DNA of 64,000 nt from Streptomyces sp. NBC_01244 (GTDB lineage: Bacteria > Actinomycetota > Actinomycetes > Streptomycetales > Streptomycetaceae). A program made the translations under genes and the position numbers. Positions 53,277 to 62,460 of this stretch are shown piece by piece (within the stretch, counting starts at the first letter, position 1; each line of letters begins with the position of its first letter). Below the pieces are notes generated by a model. The model ran no database searches. It was given only the letters and a program-made list of their open reading frames with translations, and had not been told where the DNA came from. The DNA is taken from NCBI RefSeq assembly GCF_035987325.1, contig NZ_CP108488.1:7502001-7566000 (forward strand). The letters are read 5' to 3'.

Positions 53277-54773
53277 ATGGACGACGACACGACGGACAAC
53301 CACCTACGTACCACCGGCCCGCACACCGATTCCCAGGCCGATCCGCAGGCCGATCCGCAGGCCGGGCGCAGCGCCGAGCACCGCGCCGGGGACCATGCAG
53401 TGGTCCTCGGCGCGGGCATGGCCGGGCTGCTGGCCGCGCGGGTGCTCGCGATGCGGTTCTCCCGGGTCACCTTGATCGAGCGGGACGAACTACCGGAGGG
53501 CGAGCCGGTGTTGCGCCCCGGGATACCCCAGTCCCGGCACGCGCACATCCTGTGGTCGCGGGGTGTGGAGCTGATCGAGCTGATGCTGCCGGGCATCACC
53601 GACAAGCTGGTGGCGGCGGGGGCGGGCCTCTTCGACTCGCCGCGCGACTTCCTCTGGCTCAGCCCCGCCGACTGGTTCGGGCCGGTGTCCGGGGCCAGAG
53701 TCCTGCTCGCGAGCAGGGAGCTGCTCGACTCGACGGTGCGCGGGGAAGTGCTCCGCAACGCCCGCGTCCGGGTCCGGGCCGGTGCGGCCGCCACCGGGCT
53801 CGTGGCCGGGCCGGACGGCCGTACGGTCACCGGCGTGGAACTGCGCGGCGGCGAGCGGCTGGCCGCTCGGCTCGTCGTCGACGCGACCGGCCGTTCCTCC
53901 AAGGCCCCCGCCTGGCTCACGGCGCTCGGCCACCCGGCTCCGGTGGTCACCCGCTACGACTCCCATCTCGGGTACTCCAGCCGCTACTTCAAGATCCCGG
54001 AGGATCCGGGCCGGCGCTGGCAGGGCATGTACGTCCAGGGTCGGCCCGAACTCCCGCGCGGCGGGGTGCTGATGCCGCTGGACGGGGACCGCTGGCTGGT
54101 GACCCTCGTCGGCAACGGCGAACACGCCCCGCCCACGCGGGAGGAGGAGTTCCTTCCGTTCGCCCGGAGCCTGCGCAGTCCTGCCCTGTACGACGCCATC
54201 CGGGACGCGGTCCCGCTGTCCTCGCCCACCGCCTTCCGGAACAACATGAACGAATGGCGGCACTACGAGCGCCTGGAGCGCTGGCCGGACGGGTTCGTGG
54301 TCCTCGGCGACGCGGCCTGCCGGGTCAACCCCGTGTACGGGCACGGGATGACGGTCGCCGCGCTCGCCGCGGAGGCCCTGGCCAAGGAGATCCGCACCCT
54401 GGACCCGGAGCAGATCGCCGCGGCCTCCCGCCGGATCCAGCGCCGGACCCTCGCGGCGGCCGCCGTGCCCTGGCAGATCGCGACCAGCGAGGACATGCGC
54501 TACCCGGTGACGGAGGGACCGCCGCCGGACCGGGCCACGCGGATCCTGCAGCGCTACATGTCCCGGGTGATGGCGGGAGCCAACACCGATCAGGCGATAG
54601 CCTCCCGCTTCTTCGGCGTGCTGTCGCTCACTCGCCCGCCGGGCACCCTCCTGGACCCCGTCACGATGTTCCGCGTCCTGTCCAAGCGGCACCTCCCGGC
54701 CACCCCGGAAACCACGGCCTACCCGGCCCACCACGCCCCGCCGGCGGAGCGGCGCGAGCGCCGGAGCGCCTAA
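53277..54773 (+). CDS. FAD-dependent oxidoreductase (squalene epoxidase/monooxygenase-like)
   Basis: The 498-residue flavoprotein has the dinucleotide-binding HAVVLGAGMAGLLAARVLA, a second flavin segment RLVVDATGRSSKAPAWL, and the GD motif VVLGDAACRVNPVYGHGMTV that contacts the FAD ribityl chain, the plan of class A flavin monooxygenases and related epoxidase-like oxidoreductases. The SRHAHILWSRGVELIELMLP segment is typical of the actinobacterial subgroup that acts in secondary metabolism or steroid/terpene-like oxidation. The substrate is unknown. The N-terminal 40 residues are a disordered-looking extension with QADPQADPQA repeats. A strong hairpin follows the gene. Confidence 0.85.
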   Translation: MDDDTTDNHLRTTGPHTDSQADPQADPQAGRSAEHRAGDHAVVLGAGMAGLLAARVLAMRFSRVTLIERDELPEGEPVLRPGIPQSRHAHILWSRGVELIELMLPGITDKLVAAGAGLFDSPRDFLWLSPADWFGPVSGARVLLASRELLDSTVRGEVLRNARVRVRAGAAATGLVAGPDGRTVTGVELRGGERLAARLVVDATGRSSKAPAWLTALGHPAPVVTRYDSHLGYSSRYFKIPEDPGRRWQGMYVQGRPELPRGGVLMPLDGDRWLVTLVGNGEHAPPTREEEFLPFARSLRSPALYDAIRDAVPLSSPTAFRNNMNEWRHYERLERWPDGFVVLGDAACRVNPVYGHGMTVAALAAEALAKEIRTLDPEQIAAASRRIQRRTLAAAAVPWQIATSEDMRYPVTEGPPPDRATRILQRYMSRVMAGANTDQAIASRFFGVLSLTRPPGTLLDPVTMFRVLSKRHLPATPETTAYPAHHAPPAERRERRSA

Positions 54774-54786
54774 AACGTGTCCTTAA

Positions 54787-54829
54787 GCGTGTCCTTCGGA
54801 TCAGGCCCGGCCCGATCCGAAGGACACGC
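54787..54829 (+). terminator. Hairpin terminator after the FAD oxidoreductase gene
   Basis: GCGTGTCCTTCGGATC (54787-54802) and GATCCGAAGGACACGC (54814-54829) are perfect 16-bp arms with an 11-nt loop, 13 bp after the stop. A partial direct copy, CGTGTCCTTAA, precedes the left arm. Confidence 0.85.
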
Positions 54830-54831
54830 CC

Positions 54832-54837
54832 TAGGAT
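54832..54837 (+). promoter_or_regulatory. Candidate leaderless promoter of the third VOC gene
   Basis: TAGGAT is followed by 6 nt and GTG 54844, with no ribosome binding site. The upstream promoter part would overlap the terminator stem of the preceding gene. Confidence 0.45.
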
Positions 54838-54843
54838 CGGCCC

Positions 54844-55221
54844 GTGATCGCCGAGATGCAGTGCGTGGTGCTGGACTGCCCCGACCCGGCGGCGCTGGCC
54901 GCGTTCTACCAGCGCCTGACCGGCGGGGAGGTGAACCGTCCGGACCGGCGCTGGGCGACCGACGCGACCTGGGCGACCCTGCACCTCCCGGCCGGCCAGG
55001 TCCTCGCCTTCCAGTACGCCGAGGACCACCGGCCGCCCCGCTGGCCGGACCCGGCCCGGCCCCAGCAGCTCCACCTGGACTTCGCCGTCGCGGACCTGGA
55101 CGTGGCGCATGCGGAGGTCCTGTCCTGTGGGGCCACCCTGCTGGAGGGGGACCGGGTCGGCGAGGGCTGGCGGGTCTACGCCGATCCGGCCGGGCACCCC
55201 TTCTGTCTGGTGCGCCACTGA
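54844..55221 (+). CDS. VOC family protein
   Basis: This 125-residue single VOC domain begins with EMQCVVLDCPDPAALAAFYQ and ends with WRVYADPAGHPFCLVRH, with LHLDFAVADLDVAHAEVL as the central module carrying the usual His. It is typical of the small glyoxalase-like proteins of Streptomyces; the substrate is unknown. GTG 54844 has a leaderless layout. It converges on the M6 protease gene across 39 bp with no clear terminator. Confidence 0.88.
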   Translation: MIAEMQCVVLDCPDPAALAAFYQRLTGGEVNRPDRRWATDATWATLHLPAGQVLAFQYAEDHRPPRWPDPARPQQLHLDFAVADLDVAHAEVLSCGATLLEGDRVGEGWRVYADPAGHPFCLVRH

Positions 55222-55260
55222 CCCGCGGCCCCCGCCGGCCCCGCCTTCAGGCCGGGACGG

Positions 55261-57612
55261 TCACTTCGACGGGCTGAGCTGCACCGTCGTCAGAGCCCCG
55301 CCCGCGGCCTCCTTGACCACCGTGAGCCGGGTCCCGGTGTCCGGCACCTTGACCCCGAGCTGCGGCAGCGCCGCGTTCCAGTACGCCCCGTGGCGGTCGT
55401 CGAAGACGGGTACGCCGCTCCGGGCCGGGATCACGGTCGGTGCGCCCGCCTTGTGCAGGACGATCCGGTCGCTCCTCCCGAGGGAGAACGGTGCGTCGAA
55501 GGTCTGCGCACGCGCGTTGAGGAGCGTGCCGTCCGGGTGGGTCAGCGGCTCCGGGCGGGAGTCGACGGGCAGCAGCATGCCGCCGCCGGGGTGCGCCTTG
55601 GTGGTGTTGTCGCTGTACGCCGTGTCCCAGAGCCAGATCAGCACGCCCTGCTGGTACGGGTAGAACTCCACTTTGTCGCCCGTGAAGCCGAAGTTGTACG
55701 GTCCCGTCCGCAGCAGGCTGCCGTAGCCGGTGTAGCGGCGGTTCTCCACGAAGTACGCGCGCGGGTGCTGCTCGCTGCCCGTGCGGCCCTCCGTACGCGA
55801 CCACTTGACCGCCGTCCAGCCGTTCGCTCCCTGCTCCGCCCCGTCGCGCAGCAGCTCCCGGCCGTCGCCGTCGCCCGCCGTGACGCGGATGTCGTCGAAG
55901 GTGACGCCCTTGCCGTGGGTGTTGCTGTCCGAGGTGACGCGCAGCCTCAACTGGACCGATGTGCCGCTGAATCGGGTCAGCGGGACCGAGAGCTGTGTCC
56001 AGCCCGCCGAGGTGCCGGAGATCCCCTTCGCCCCGATCGGCGTGGCGTCCACCGTGCCGGGCAGTGCCGTCCAGGCGGCCCCGCCGTCCGTGGAGGCCTC
56101 CACGGTCAGGTAGTCGAAGTCCTGCTCGATGTCGTACCAGAGGCGGGCGTCCAGACGGGCCGCCGTCCCGGCCGCGATCCCCGAGAGGTCGACCGTGCGC
56201 GACAGCGTGTTGTCCATGAAGTCGCCGGTGCCGCTCCACCACTGGCTGGCGCCCGCGTACGGCTCGACCAGATCGGTCGTGGTCGAAGACGGCGGCAGGT
56301 GCACCAGCAGGGCCTGCGGATCCTCGGTGTTGTAGCCGGACACTCCGAGCGTCGCCCGCGTCGTGCGGCCCGCGTCGGCCTCCGTGTACCGGAGCCAGCC
56401 CAGCTGCAGCTTGCTCCAGGGGTCGAGGTCGCCCGGGAACTCTCCCGTGGAATTGCGGCCCTTGCCCAGGTAGGACGCCGAGGACATCAGCGACCAGAAG
56501 TTGACGCTGTTGTCCCCGTCCGAGCTGTACAGGTCGGGCAGGCCCAGATCGTGCCCGAACTCATGCGCGAAGAGGCCCGCGCCGCTGTTCTCCCCGCCGG
56601 TCAGGTAGTCCCCGGCCCAGATGCCGGTGTCGCCGACCGGGGCGCCGCCCGCCTTGTTGCCCTCCGGGCCCGCGCTGCCGGCCTGGTTCCAGTAGGCGAA
56701 CCAGCGGTGGGCCCACACGGCGTCCTTGCCCTGCGTACCGCCGCCCCAGGTCTGGTCCTTGCCCGCGTGGACGACGACGAGGTGGTCGAGGTAGCCGTCA
56801 GGCTCGTCGAAGTTGCCGTCGTGGTCGGCGTCGTAGCGGTCCCACACGTCGTACTCGGCGAGCTGGGCCTTGATCTGCTCGGGCGTACGGCCCTTTGCGC
56901 GCTCGGACTTGTACCAGGAGTCCGTGGCGTCCCGGATCATGTCCCAGTTGGTCCGGCACTGGCCCGACTCGGAGCAGTTGTCCGTGCCGTAACGGGCTTC
57001 GTTCCAGGGCAGCTTGACCCAGTCGGTCACCATGCCGTCCATGTCGTACCGGCCGGAGGACTGGAGCCGGTAGTAGGCGCGCAGGGACGCCGACTGCGGG
57101 TCGGTGGAGAAGAACTGCTTCTGGTAGAAGGACCGGTCGAAGTCCCTGCGCCACAGGGTGTGGTTGTCGTCCGAGGCGGGCTTGCCGATCGTGTTGTGCG
57201 CCGGGCCCGGGGCGCCGCCGAAGCGCGGCTTGCCCTCGAACTCGGTGGTGTTGTCCACCTGGTCGCCGAACTCGGCGAGGATCACGAAGACCTTGTCCTT
57301 GCGCTCCCGGGCCAGTTCGACGTACCGCTTGCCGACCTTGGCCAGGCGCGGCAGCCTGCCGTCGGCGTCGGCCCGCAGGCCGCCCGGACGGCCCGCGGCC
57401 ACCTCCTCGAGGGCCTGGCGGCGCAGGGCCTGGCGCTGGAGCTCCAGGGGTGCGGGCGGCGGGGCGGCGGCCTGCTGGGCCTGCTGCTGATCGGCCTGTT
57501 GCTGCTGCCCGGCGGGCGTCGGGGCCGGTGTCGGGGGTGCGGTGGCGGCGAGCGCGGGGGCGGCGAGGAGGGCGAGGGATATCGCCGCTCCCACCGCAGC
57601 GAGTCTGCGCAA
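55261..57612 (-). CDS. Secreted M6 (immune inhibitor A) family metalloprotease
   Basis: The 783-residue exported zinc protease starts at TTG 57612 (AAAGG about 8 nt upstream) with a signal peptide (RRLAAVGAAISLALLAAPAL, cleavage near LAA-T) and a Pro/Gln-rich spacer. The catalytic segment AHEFGHDLGLPDLY gives the HExxH zinc ligands plus the downstream third ligand of the M6 family; KVFVILAEFGDQVDN is the conserved strand at the start of the peptidase domain. Beta-rich immune-inhibitor-A domains follow (FDYLTVEASTDGGAAWTALP). Starts further upstream in this long open frame would destroy the signal peptide. In Bacillus such enzymes cut host defence proteins; here extracellular protein degradation is the safe reading. 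Confidence 0.92.
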   Translation of the reverse strand: MRRLAAVGAAISLALLAAPALAATAPPTPAPTPAGQQQQADQQQAQQAAAPPPAPLELQRQALRRQALEEVAAGRPGGLRADADGRLPRLAKVGKRYVELARERKDKVFVILAEFGDQVDNTTEFEGKPRFGGAPGPAHNTIGKPASDDNHTLWRRDFDRSFYQKQFFSTDPQSASLRAYYRLQSSGRYDMDGMVTDWVKLPWNEARYGTDNCSESGQCRTNWDMIRDATDSWYKSERAKGRTPEQIKAQLAEYDVWDRYDADHDGNFDEPDGYLDHLVVVHAGKDQTWGGGTQGKDAVWAHRWFAYWNQAGSAGPEGNKAGGAPVGDTGIWAGDYLTGGENSGAGLFAHEFGHDLGLPDLYSSDGDNSVNFWSLMSSASYLGKGRNSTGEFPGDLDPWSKLQLGWLRYTEADAGRTTRATLGVSGYNTEDPQALLVHLPPSSTTTDLVEPYAGASQWWSGTGDFMDNTLSRTVDLSGIAAGTAARLDARLWYDIEQDFDYLTVEASTDGGAAWTALPGTVDATPIGAKGISGTSAGWTQLSVPLTRFSGTSVQLRLRVTSDSNTHGKGVTFDDIRVTAGDGDGRELLRDGAEQGANGWTAVKWSRTEGRTGSEQHPRAYFVENRRYTGYGSLLRTGPYNFGFTGDKVEFYPYQQGVLIWLWDTAYSDNTTKAHPGGGMLLPVDSRPEPLTHPDGTLLNARAQTFDAPFSLGRSDRIVLHKAGAPTVIPARSGVPVFDDRHGAYWNAALPQLGVKVPDTGTRLTVVKEAAGGALTTVQLSPSK

Positions 57613-57671
57613 GGTAGCTGACCTTTCTGGAGGTTCGGGTCGGCCGGGTTGGCCGAAGCGGGAGTAATATT

Positions 57672-57681
57672 TCACATGTGA
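57672..57681. promoter_or_regulatory. AT-rich promoter region with TCACATGTGA palindrome
   Basis: TCACATGTGA is a perfect 10-bp palindrome within an AT-rich patch (57665-57692), 60 bp upstream of the M6 protease start. On the minus strand TAATATTACT next to it resembles a -10 region. It is a candidate operator/promoter of the protease gene. Confidence 0.4.
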
Positions 57682-57814
57682 CAGGTGATTGATAGGTGTG
57701 GGAGAGGTGGACGCCCGGTGCGGCCGGAGGCCGGGCAAGGCCGGGCGCAGCGAGGCGGGGGCCGCGCAGCGAGGCGGGGGAGCCGCGGAGTGGAGCGGGC
57801 GGGCGACCGTGTGC

Positions 57815-57857
57815 GGCCAGGGCGGACGCCCGGTGTGGCAGGGCGTCCGCCCTGGCC
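57815..57857. promoter_or_regulatory. 17-bp perfect inverted repeat upstream of the conflict-system operon
   Basis: GGCCAGGGCGGACGCCC (57815-57831) and GGGCGTCCGCCCTGGCC (57841-57857) pair perfectly with a 9-nt loop, 87 bp before the hydrolase start. GGACGCCCGGTG occurs both here and at about 57710. The 331-bp divergent gap 57613-57943 otherwise holds duplicated CGCAGCGAGGCGGGG sequence and no gene. The hairpin could insulate the operon from upstream transcription or be an operator. Confidence 0.5.
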
Positions 57858-57943
57858 CCCGAACTCGACGTTCCGAGGGCCCCGTTCGCCGCGCGGCGCT
57901 ATCGTGCCGAGCGGGGACGACTGTGCGAGGGGGCGGAGCCGCG

Positions 57944-59209
57944 ATGCGATTTCTGTTTGTGCACGGCACGGGGGTGCGGCGCGAGCGGCACGACCTGCTC
58001 TTCGCCCTGGTCCGGGACCGGCTGTCCGCCCGGTTCCCCGGGGCGGCCGTCGACTCCTGCTTCTGGGGGGAGCGGTACGGGGCCGCCCTGAGCGCCCAGG
58101 GCCGTTCCGTGCCCGGACTGAGCGCGCCCGGCGCGGGCCCCGGCCCGGACGACGAGGAGATCGCCGAGTGGGGGCTGCTGATCGCCGACCCGCTCTGCGA
58201 GCTGCGGGTACTGGCGGAAGCGGGCTGGGACACCGGAGCCGACGGCCACCCCGACGGCCACCCCGACGGCGCGCCCGATGACGACGGCTTCGCCATGCCC
58301 GGCGTCCAGTCCGCGGGCGAGCACGTACTGGACCTGCTCGCCGAAGTCTCCGGGGTCCCCGACGGCGGCGAACAGGCCGCGTTACTGCTCGGCACCGGCC
58401 TCGCCGCCGGATTCCCCGCCGCCCTGAAGACCGTCTCCCGTTCCGCCGAGGCCGCCCGCGCCGGAGCCCGGGCCACCGGCCAGCCGCAGGCCCGGGAGCT
58501 GGCCAAGGCCCTGGCCCGCGCGGTGACCGCCGCCGCCCTCGCCTCGGCCGGAGCCGAGGCCGACTGCACCGGAGCCGAACGCGACCGCCTCGTCGAGCTG
58601 ATCACCACCCGCCTCGGCGGCGACGCCCGGGTCCCCGGCGCCCGGGCCGCCGCCGTCCTCGGCCGGCTCGCCCTGCGCGTCACCACCCAGCCGCTGCTCA
58701 ACGCCTGGCGCGGCTCCCTCACCGTCGGGGCCACCCCCGCCCTCGGCGACATCCTGCGCTACCAGGCCCGGGGCGCCGACCTCCGCGCGTTCCTGCACGA
58801 GCGGATCACCGCCGAGCCGGGGCCGACCGTACTCATCGGCCACAGCCTCGGCGGCATCGCCCTGGTGGACCTCCTCGCCCTGGCGGCCGCCCGCGGCGAG
58901 CCGGTGCCGGGAGTCGAACTGCTCGTCACCGTCGGCTCGCAGGCACCCTTCCTCCACGAACTCGGCGCGCTGGCCGGGATCGTGCCGGGCACCAGGCTCC
59001 CGTACGCCTTCCCGCGCTGGCTCAACGTCTACGACCGCCAGGACGTGCTCTCCTACCTCGCCGAGCCCGTCTTCCCCGGCGACCCGCGCGTCAGCGACCA
59101 GGAGATCGGCAGCCGCCAGCCCTTCCCGGCCTGCCACAGCGCCTACTGGAAACAGGACGCCCTCTACGCACGCATCGAACAGGCGGTGGCCGAAGCGGAG
59201 ATCGGGTGA
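57944..59209 (+). CDS. Alpha/beta hydrolase, first gene of the VMAP-MoxR operon
   Basis: The 421-residue protein begins RFLFVHGTGVRRERHDLLFA, the oxyanion-hole strand of the alpha/beta hydrolase fold. The nucleophile Ser301 lies in TVLIGHSLGGIALVDLL, and a C-terminal His is in FPACHSAYWKQ, so a full triad is plausible. A helical insertion of roughly 200 residues sits between the first strand and the nucleophile elbow, with a DGHPDGHPDG repeat. There is no signal peptide, so it should act in the cytoplasm. ATG 57944 follows GGAG (57935-57938). Its stop overlaps the GTG of the next gene (GTGA, 59206-59209). It is probably an effector (lipase, esterase or deacylase) of the downstream system (inference). 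Confidence 0.82.
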   Translation: MRFLFVHGTGVRRERHDLLFALVRDRLSARFPGAAVDSCFWGERYGAALSAQGRSVPGLSAPGAGPGPDDEEIAEWGLLIADPLCELRVLAEAGWDTGADGHPDGHPDGAPDDDGFAMPGVQSAGEHVLDLLAEVSGVPDGGEQAALLLGTGLAAGFPAALKTVSRSAEAARAGARATGQPQARELAKALARAVTAAALASAGAEADCTGAERDRLVELITTRLGGDARVPGARAAAVLGRLALRVTTQPLLNAWRGSLTVGATPALGDILRYQARGADLRAFLHERITAEPGPTVLIGHSLGGIALVDLLALAAARGEPVPGVELLVTVGSQAPFLHELGALAGIVPGTRLPYAFPRWLNVYDRQDVLSYLAEPVFPGDPRVSDQEIGSRQPFPACHSAYWKQDALYARIEQAVAEAEIG

Positions 59210-61278
59210 ATCCCCTCGACCTGCTGCCCGCCGACCTGGGGCCGCGCACCTTCGCGCTCGTCGCCGGGGTCGAGAGCTACGACGTCAGCCGCCACTGGAA
59301 CCTGCGCGGTCCGGCCCGCGACGCCCTGCGGTTCGCCCGCTGGCTCACCGGACCGGGAGAGGTGCCGCCGGACCACGTACGGCTGTTGCTGTCCCCGCTC
59401 GACGACCCGGACTCGCTCGACTGGTCGGCCTCCGCCGCCCTGCGGGCCTTGCGCACCACGCACCGCCCGGCGACGGAGGCGAACGTGAAAACGGTGCTGT
59501 TCGACGAACTCCCCGCGTGCGAAGGAGATCTGCTCGTGATCTTCTGGGCCGGGCACGGCTACACGGAACCGCGCCGCGGGGAACTGATGTTGCCTTCCGC
59601 GGACGCCAGGCCCGGCCAGATCCGCCACCTCAACCTCGACTCCGCACTGCGCTGGTGGCGCACCAACCTCGTCAAGCGCGAGCTCTTCCGGTACCAGGCC
59701 GCCCTGGTGGACGCCTGCCGGGTCGACGCACCCCGCGACGCCCGGTGGAACTTCGGCACCAGCGACTACGGCGGCGGCGCCACCGTCCCGGGACGGCGCC
59801 AGTTCCGGCTGTACGCCTCCCGCGAGGGCGAGGCCGCGAAGAACGACGCCGAGCGCGGCGCGGGCCGCTTCACCGAGGAACTCCTCGCCGAACTCGGCGA
59901 ACGCCCGGTGCGCGAGGCCGTCTCCGGGCTCGCCGACACCGCCCGCTCCATCCACCGCACCTTCCTCGGCCTGCGCGAACGCGGCGAAGGCTGGCAGCTC
60001 CCGCAGTTCGTCGTGGACCGCGACTGGGACGCCTGCTCCTTCCTCGAGGACGATCTCCCCGGAATGCCGCCGCCGCGCGCCGGCCGCCTCGACCAGGCCG
60101 CCTGGGACGGACTCGGCGAGCTCTTCGAGGACCGCGACCTGCCCCGCTGTGCCTACGAGGCGTACCTGTGGGCGTTCAAGGCGGCCGGCTGCGCGGCCCC
60201 CGCCCGGGGCGGACTGCCCGGCGACACCCTGCTGGAGGTGGTCCAGGACCTCGACGAACGCCACGGCGGGCCGGGCGGGATGCCGCTGCCGGTGCCCTTC
60301 GTGCGGTTCCTCGGAGAACAGGGCGCGGCGGGAGACGAGCCGTGGGCGGCCCGGCTGCGCGACTGGGTACGGGCCACCCGCGATCGCCTGGGCCTGCCCG
60401 CGCTGCCGCCCCCGCCCCCGCCGCCGCGCAGGACGGCCCTGCACGTGCGGCTGGAGACGCCGCCGGGCGGGGAGGACGGGTTCCTCGCCCGGATGTGGCT
60501 GCGGCGGGAGGCGACCGAGCACATCTGGGAATCGGAGGGGGAGCCGGTCCGGCTGGACGCGGTACGGGACGTACTCGTAGGGCAACTCATCGCGGCGAAC
60601 AGGGCGTTGGGAGTCGACGCGGAGGCCGGGCGGCCGTCCGGCGCGGTGGAGCGGATCGAGTTCCACGTGCCGTACGAGCTGCTGGACCTGGACTTCGACC
60701 AGTGGCCGGTACCGCGCGGCCCGGGCAGGCGGACCCGGCCCCTGGGGGTGCTCTACCAGGTGGTGGTGCGCTGCCCGCAGGAGCGCGAGTACAGCGGCGC
60801 CGAATGGCGCGGCAAATGGCGCTGGCTGTGGGCCCAGGGCGGCCGGCACCCGGAGGCGGTCCGCGTGGTGGCCGACGCGGACGCGGCCGACGGGCTCGGC
60901 ATGGAACTGGGCGCGGGGCCGGCGCCCGCGTGCGTACTGGCGCACACCCGGGCCGGGGCGCGGACGGCGGCGGTGGTGGAGGCGGTCCTGGAGGGCGGTG
61001 TCCCGGTGGCCCTGTGGCACCGCGGCCCCGCTCCGGGCGGGCCCGCGGACGACCTGCTCGCCCTGCTGGTGCCGGCCGGCGAGGACGGGCGGCCGCCCGA
61101 CCCCGGCGCACTCGACGTGCTCGCACTGCCCGCCCGCGTGCGCGCGGTGCGCCGGGCGGCCGCCGTCGCGGGCGCGGGCGCCCCCGGAGGCGATCGCCGA
61201 CAGCCGCCGGGGGGAGACCGGTTGGTCCTCCTGTGGGACGATCCCGACGACACCCTCACCCTGCGGTCCCTGGCTTGA
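59206..61278 (+). CDS. Caspase-like protease with VMAP-C-like C-terminal domain
   Basis: The 690-residue protein has two parts. Residues about 12-260 form a caspase-fold (clan CD) domain: FALVAGVESYDVSRHWNLRG at the start, the catalytic His117 in LVIFWAGHGYTEP and Cys171 in AALVDACRVD. The C-terminal half resembles the vWA-MoxR-associated protein C-terminal domain (VMAP-C), with TALHVRLETPPGGEDGFLAR, RIEFHVPYELLDLDFDQWPV and LGVLYQVVVRCPQE. A central helical region links them. GTG 59206 overlaps the hydrolase stop by 4 bp. In MoxR-vWA-VMAP systems this protein is thought to be the activated effector/adaptor; here the caspase would be the protease effector. The fit of the C-terminal part to VMAP-C is by eye. 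Confidence 0.82.
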   Translation: MNPLDLLPADLGPRTFALVAGVESYDVSRHWNLRGPARDALRFARWLTGPGEVPPDHVRLLLSPLDDPDSLDWSASAALRALRTTHRPATEANVKTVLFDELPACEGDLLVIFWAGHGYTEPRRGELMLPSADARPGQIRHLNLDSALRWWRTNLVKRELFRYQAALVDACRVDAPRDARWNFGTSDYGGGATVPGRRQFRLYASREGEAAKNDAERGAGRFTEELLAELGERPVREAVSGLADTARSIHRTFLGLRERGEGWQLPQFVVDRDWDACSFLEDDLPGMPPPRAGRLDQAAWDGLGELFEDRDLPRCAYEAYLWAFKAAGCAAPARGGLPGDTLLEVVQDLDERHGGPGGMPLPVPFVRFLGEQGAAGDEPWAARLRDWVRATRDRLGLPALPPPPPPPRRTALHVRLETPPGGEDGFLARMWLRREATEHIWESEGEPVRLDAVRDVLVGQLIAANRALGVDAEAGRPSGAVERIEFHVPYELLDLDFDQWPVPRGPGRRTRPLGVLYQVVVRCPQEREYSGAEWRGKWRWLWAQGGRHPEAVRVVADADAADGLGMELGAGPAPACVLAHTRAGARTAAVVEAVLEGGVPVALWHRGPAPGGPADDLLALLVPAGEDGRPPDPGALDVLALPARVRAVRRAAAVAGAGAPGGDRRQPPGGDRLVLLWDDPDDTLTLRSLA

Positions 61279-61368
61279 ACCCGATCCCGCTCCCGACTTC
61301 GCATCCGCACCGATCCCGATGACCGCTCGCGGCGACGGCCCGCGACACCGACGATGGAGGCAGAGGCT

Positions 61369-62460
61369 GTGGTGAAGGACTGGTGGCTGTACCAAGGGAC
61401 CGGCGAGGCCGCCGAGCGCCGGGCCAGGCTCGAGGCCGGACCGCCACCGCCCTGGCGCGACTTCAAGGGCGTCCCCGACCCGGGGTACACGCCCCCCGGC
61501 TGCGAGGGACCGGCCTGGGAGCGCACCTGGCGGCGCGGCGAGGGATACGTACCCGACGAGCTGGAGAAGGACGTGGTCAACACGGCCCTGCACCTGCGCC
61601 GGCCGCTGCTGATCACCGGCAAGCCGGGTGTCGGCAAGTCCACGCTCGCCTCCAGCATCGCCGCCGACCTCGGCCTGGGACCCGTACTGCACTGGCCGGT
61701 CACCAGCCGCACCGTCCTGCGCGACGGCCTGTACCTGTACGACGCGATCGGCCGGCTCCAGGAGGCCGGGCTTGAGCAGCTGCGCACGCCCGGCGCAGAG
61801 CCGCCCGCGGCCCACGGGCACGGTCCCGCCCCGGCCGACGGGCACGTTCCCGCCCCGGCCGACGGCGGACCGTCCATCGCCCGCTACCTGCGTCTCGGCC
61901 CCCTCGGCACGGCTCTCCTGCCCCAGGACCGCCCCCGCGTCCTGCTCGTGGACGAGATCGACAAGAGCGACATCGACCTCCCCGGAGACCTTCTGACCGC
62001 CTTCGAGGACGGCGGCTTCGTCATCCCCGAGCTCGCCCGCCTCGTCAAGGAGGCCCCCACCGTCGCCATCGGCACCGACGACGACACCGAGGAGGTCGTC
62101 CGGATCTCCCAAGGCCGCGTCCAGTGCCGGTACTTCCCCATCGTCGTCCTCACCAGCAACGGCGAACGCGATTTCCCGCCCGCCTTCCTGCGCCGCTGCG
62201 TCCGGCTCCACCTGGACCCGCCGGGACCCGACAAACTCGCCCGCATCGTGCGCGGCCGGCTCGGCGTCGACATCGAGAACAGCGACGAGTACCGCGATCT
62301 CGTCCGGAGCTTCCTGGAACGCGCCGAGGACGGCGACCTCGCCACCGACCAGCTCCTCAACGCCATCCAGCTCCGGCTGGCCGGCGCCTGGTCCGCCCCC
62401 GGCGACCGCGAACGCTTCCTCGCCACCGTCATGCACCACCTCACCGGACCCTCCGCGTGA
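61369..62460 (+). CDS. MoxR-type AAA+ ATPase
   Basis: The ATPase has about 363 residues with Walker A ITGKPGVGKSTLAS (Lys90), Walker B RVLLVDEIDKSD (Asp195, Glu196), sensor-1 IVVLTSNGERDFPPAFLRR with the arginine-finger region, and a C-terminal lid ending MHHLTGPSA. MoxR proteins work with vWA partners as NTP-driven switches or chaperones. The start is taken as GTG 61369 because GGAGG (61356-61360) lies 8 nt upstream; ATG 61354 without a ribosome site would add five residues. The stop overlaps the next GTG by 4 bp (62457-62460), linking it to the SAV_2336-type protein. Confidence 0.88.
   Translation: MVKDWWLYQGTGEAAERRARLEAGPPPPWRDFKGVPDPGYTPPGCEGPAWERTWRRGEGYVPDELEKDVVNTALHLRRPLLITGKPGVGKSTLASSIAADLGLGPVLHWPVTSRTVLRDGLYLYDAIGRLQEAGLEQLRTPGAEPPAAHGHGPAPADGHVPAPADGGPSIARYLRLGPLGTALLPQDRPRVLLVDEIDKSDIDLPGDLLTAFEDGGFVIPELARLVKEAPTVAIGTDDDTEEVVRISQGRVQCRYFPIVVLTSNGERDFPPAFLRRCVRLHLDPPGPDKLARIVRGRLGVDIENSDEYRDLVRSFLERAEDGDLATDQLLNAIQLRLAGAWSAPGDRERFLATVMHHLTGPSA

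Noticed and set aside
55261..58752. A 1163-residue form of the M6 protease starting far upstream.
   Set aside because: The extra 380 residues run antisense over the hydrolase gene and would bury the signal peptide; TTG 57612 with a ribosome site is far better.
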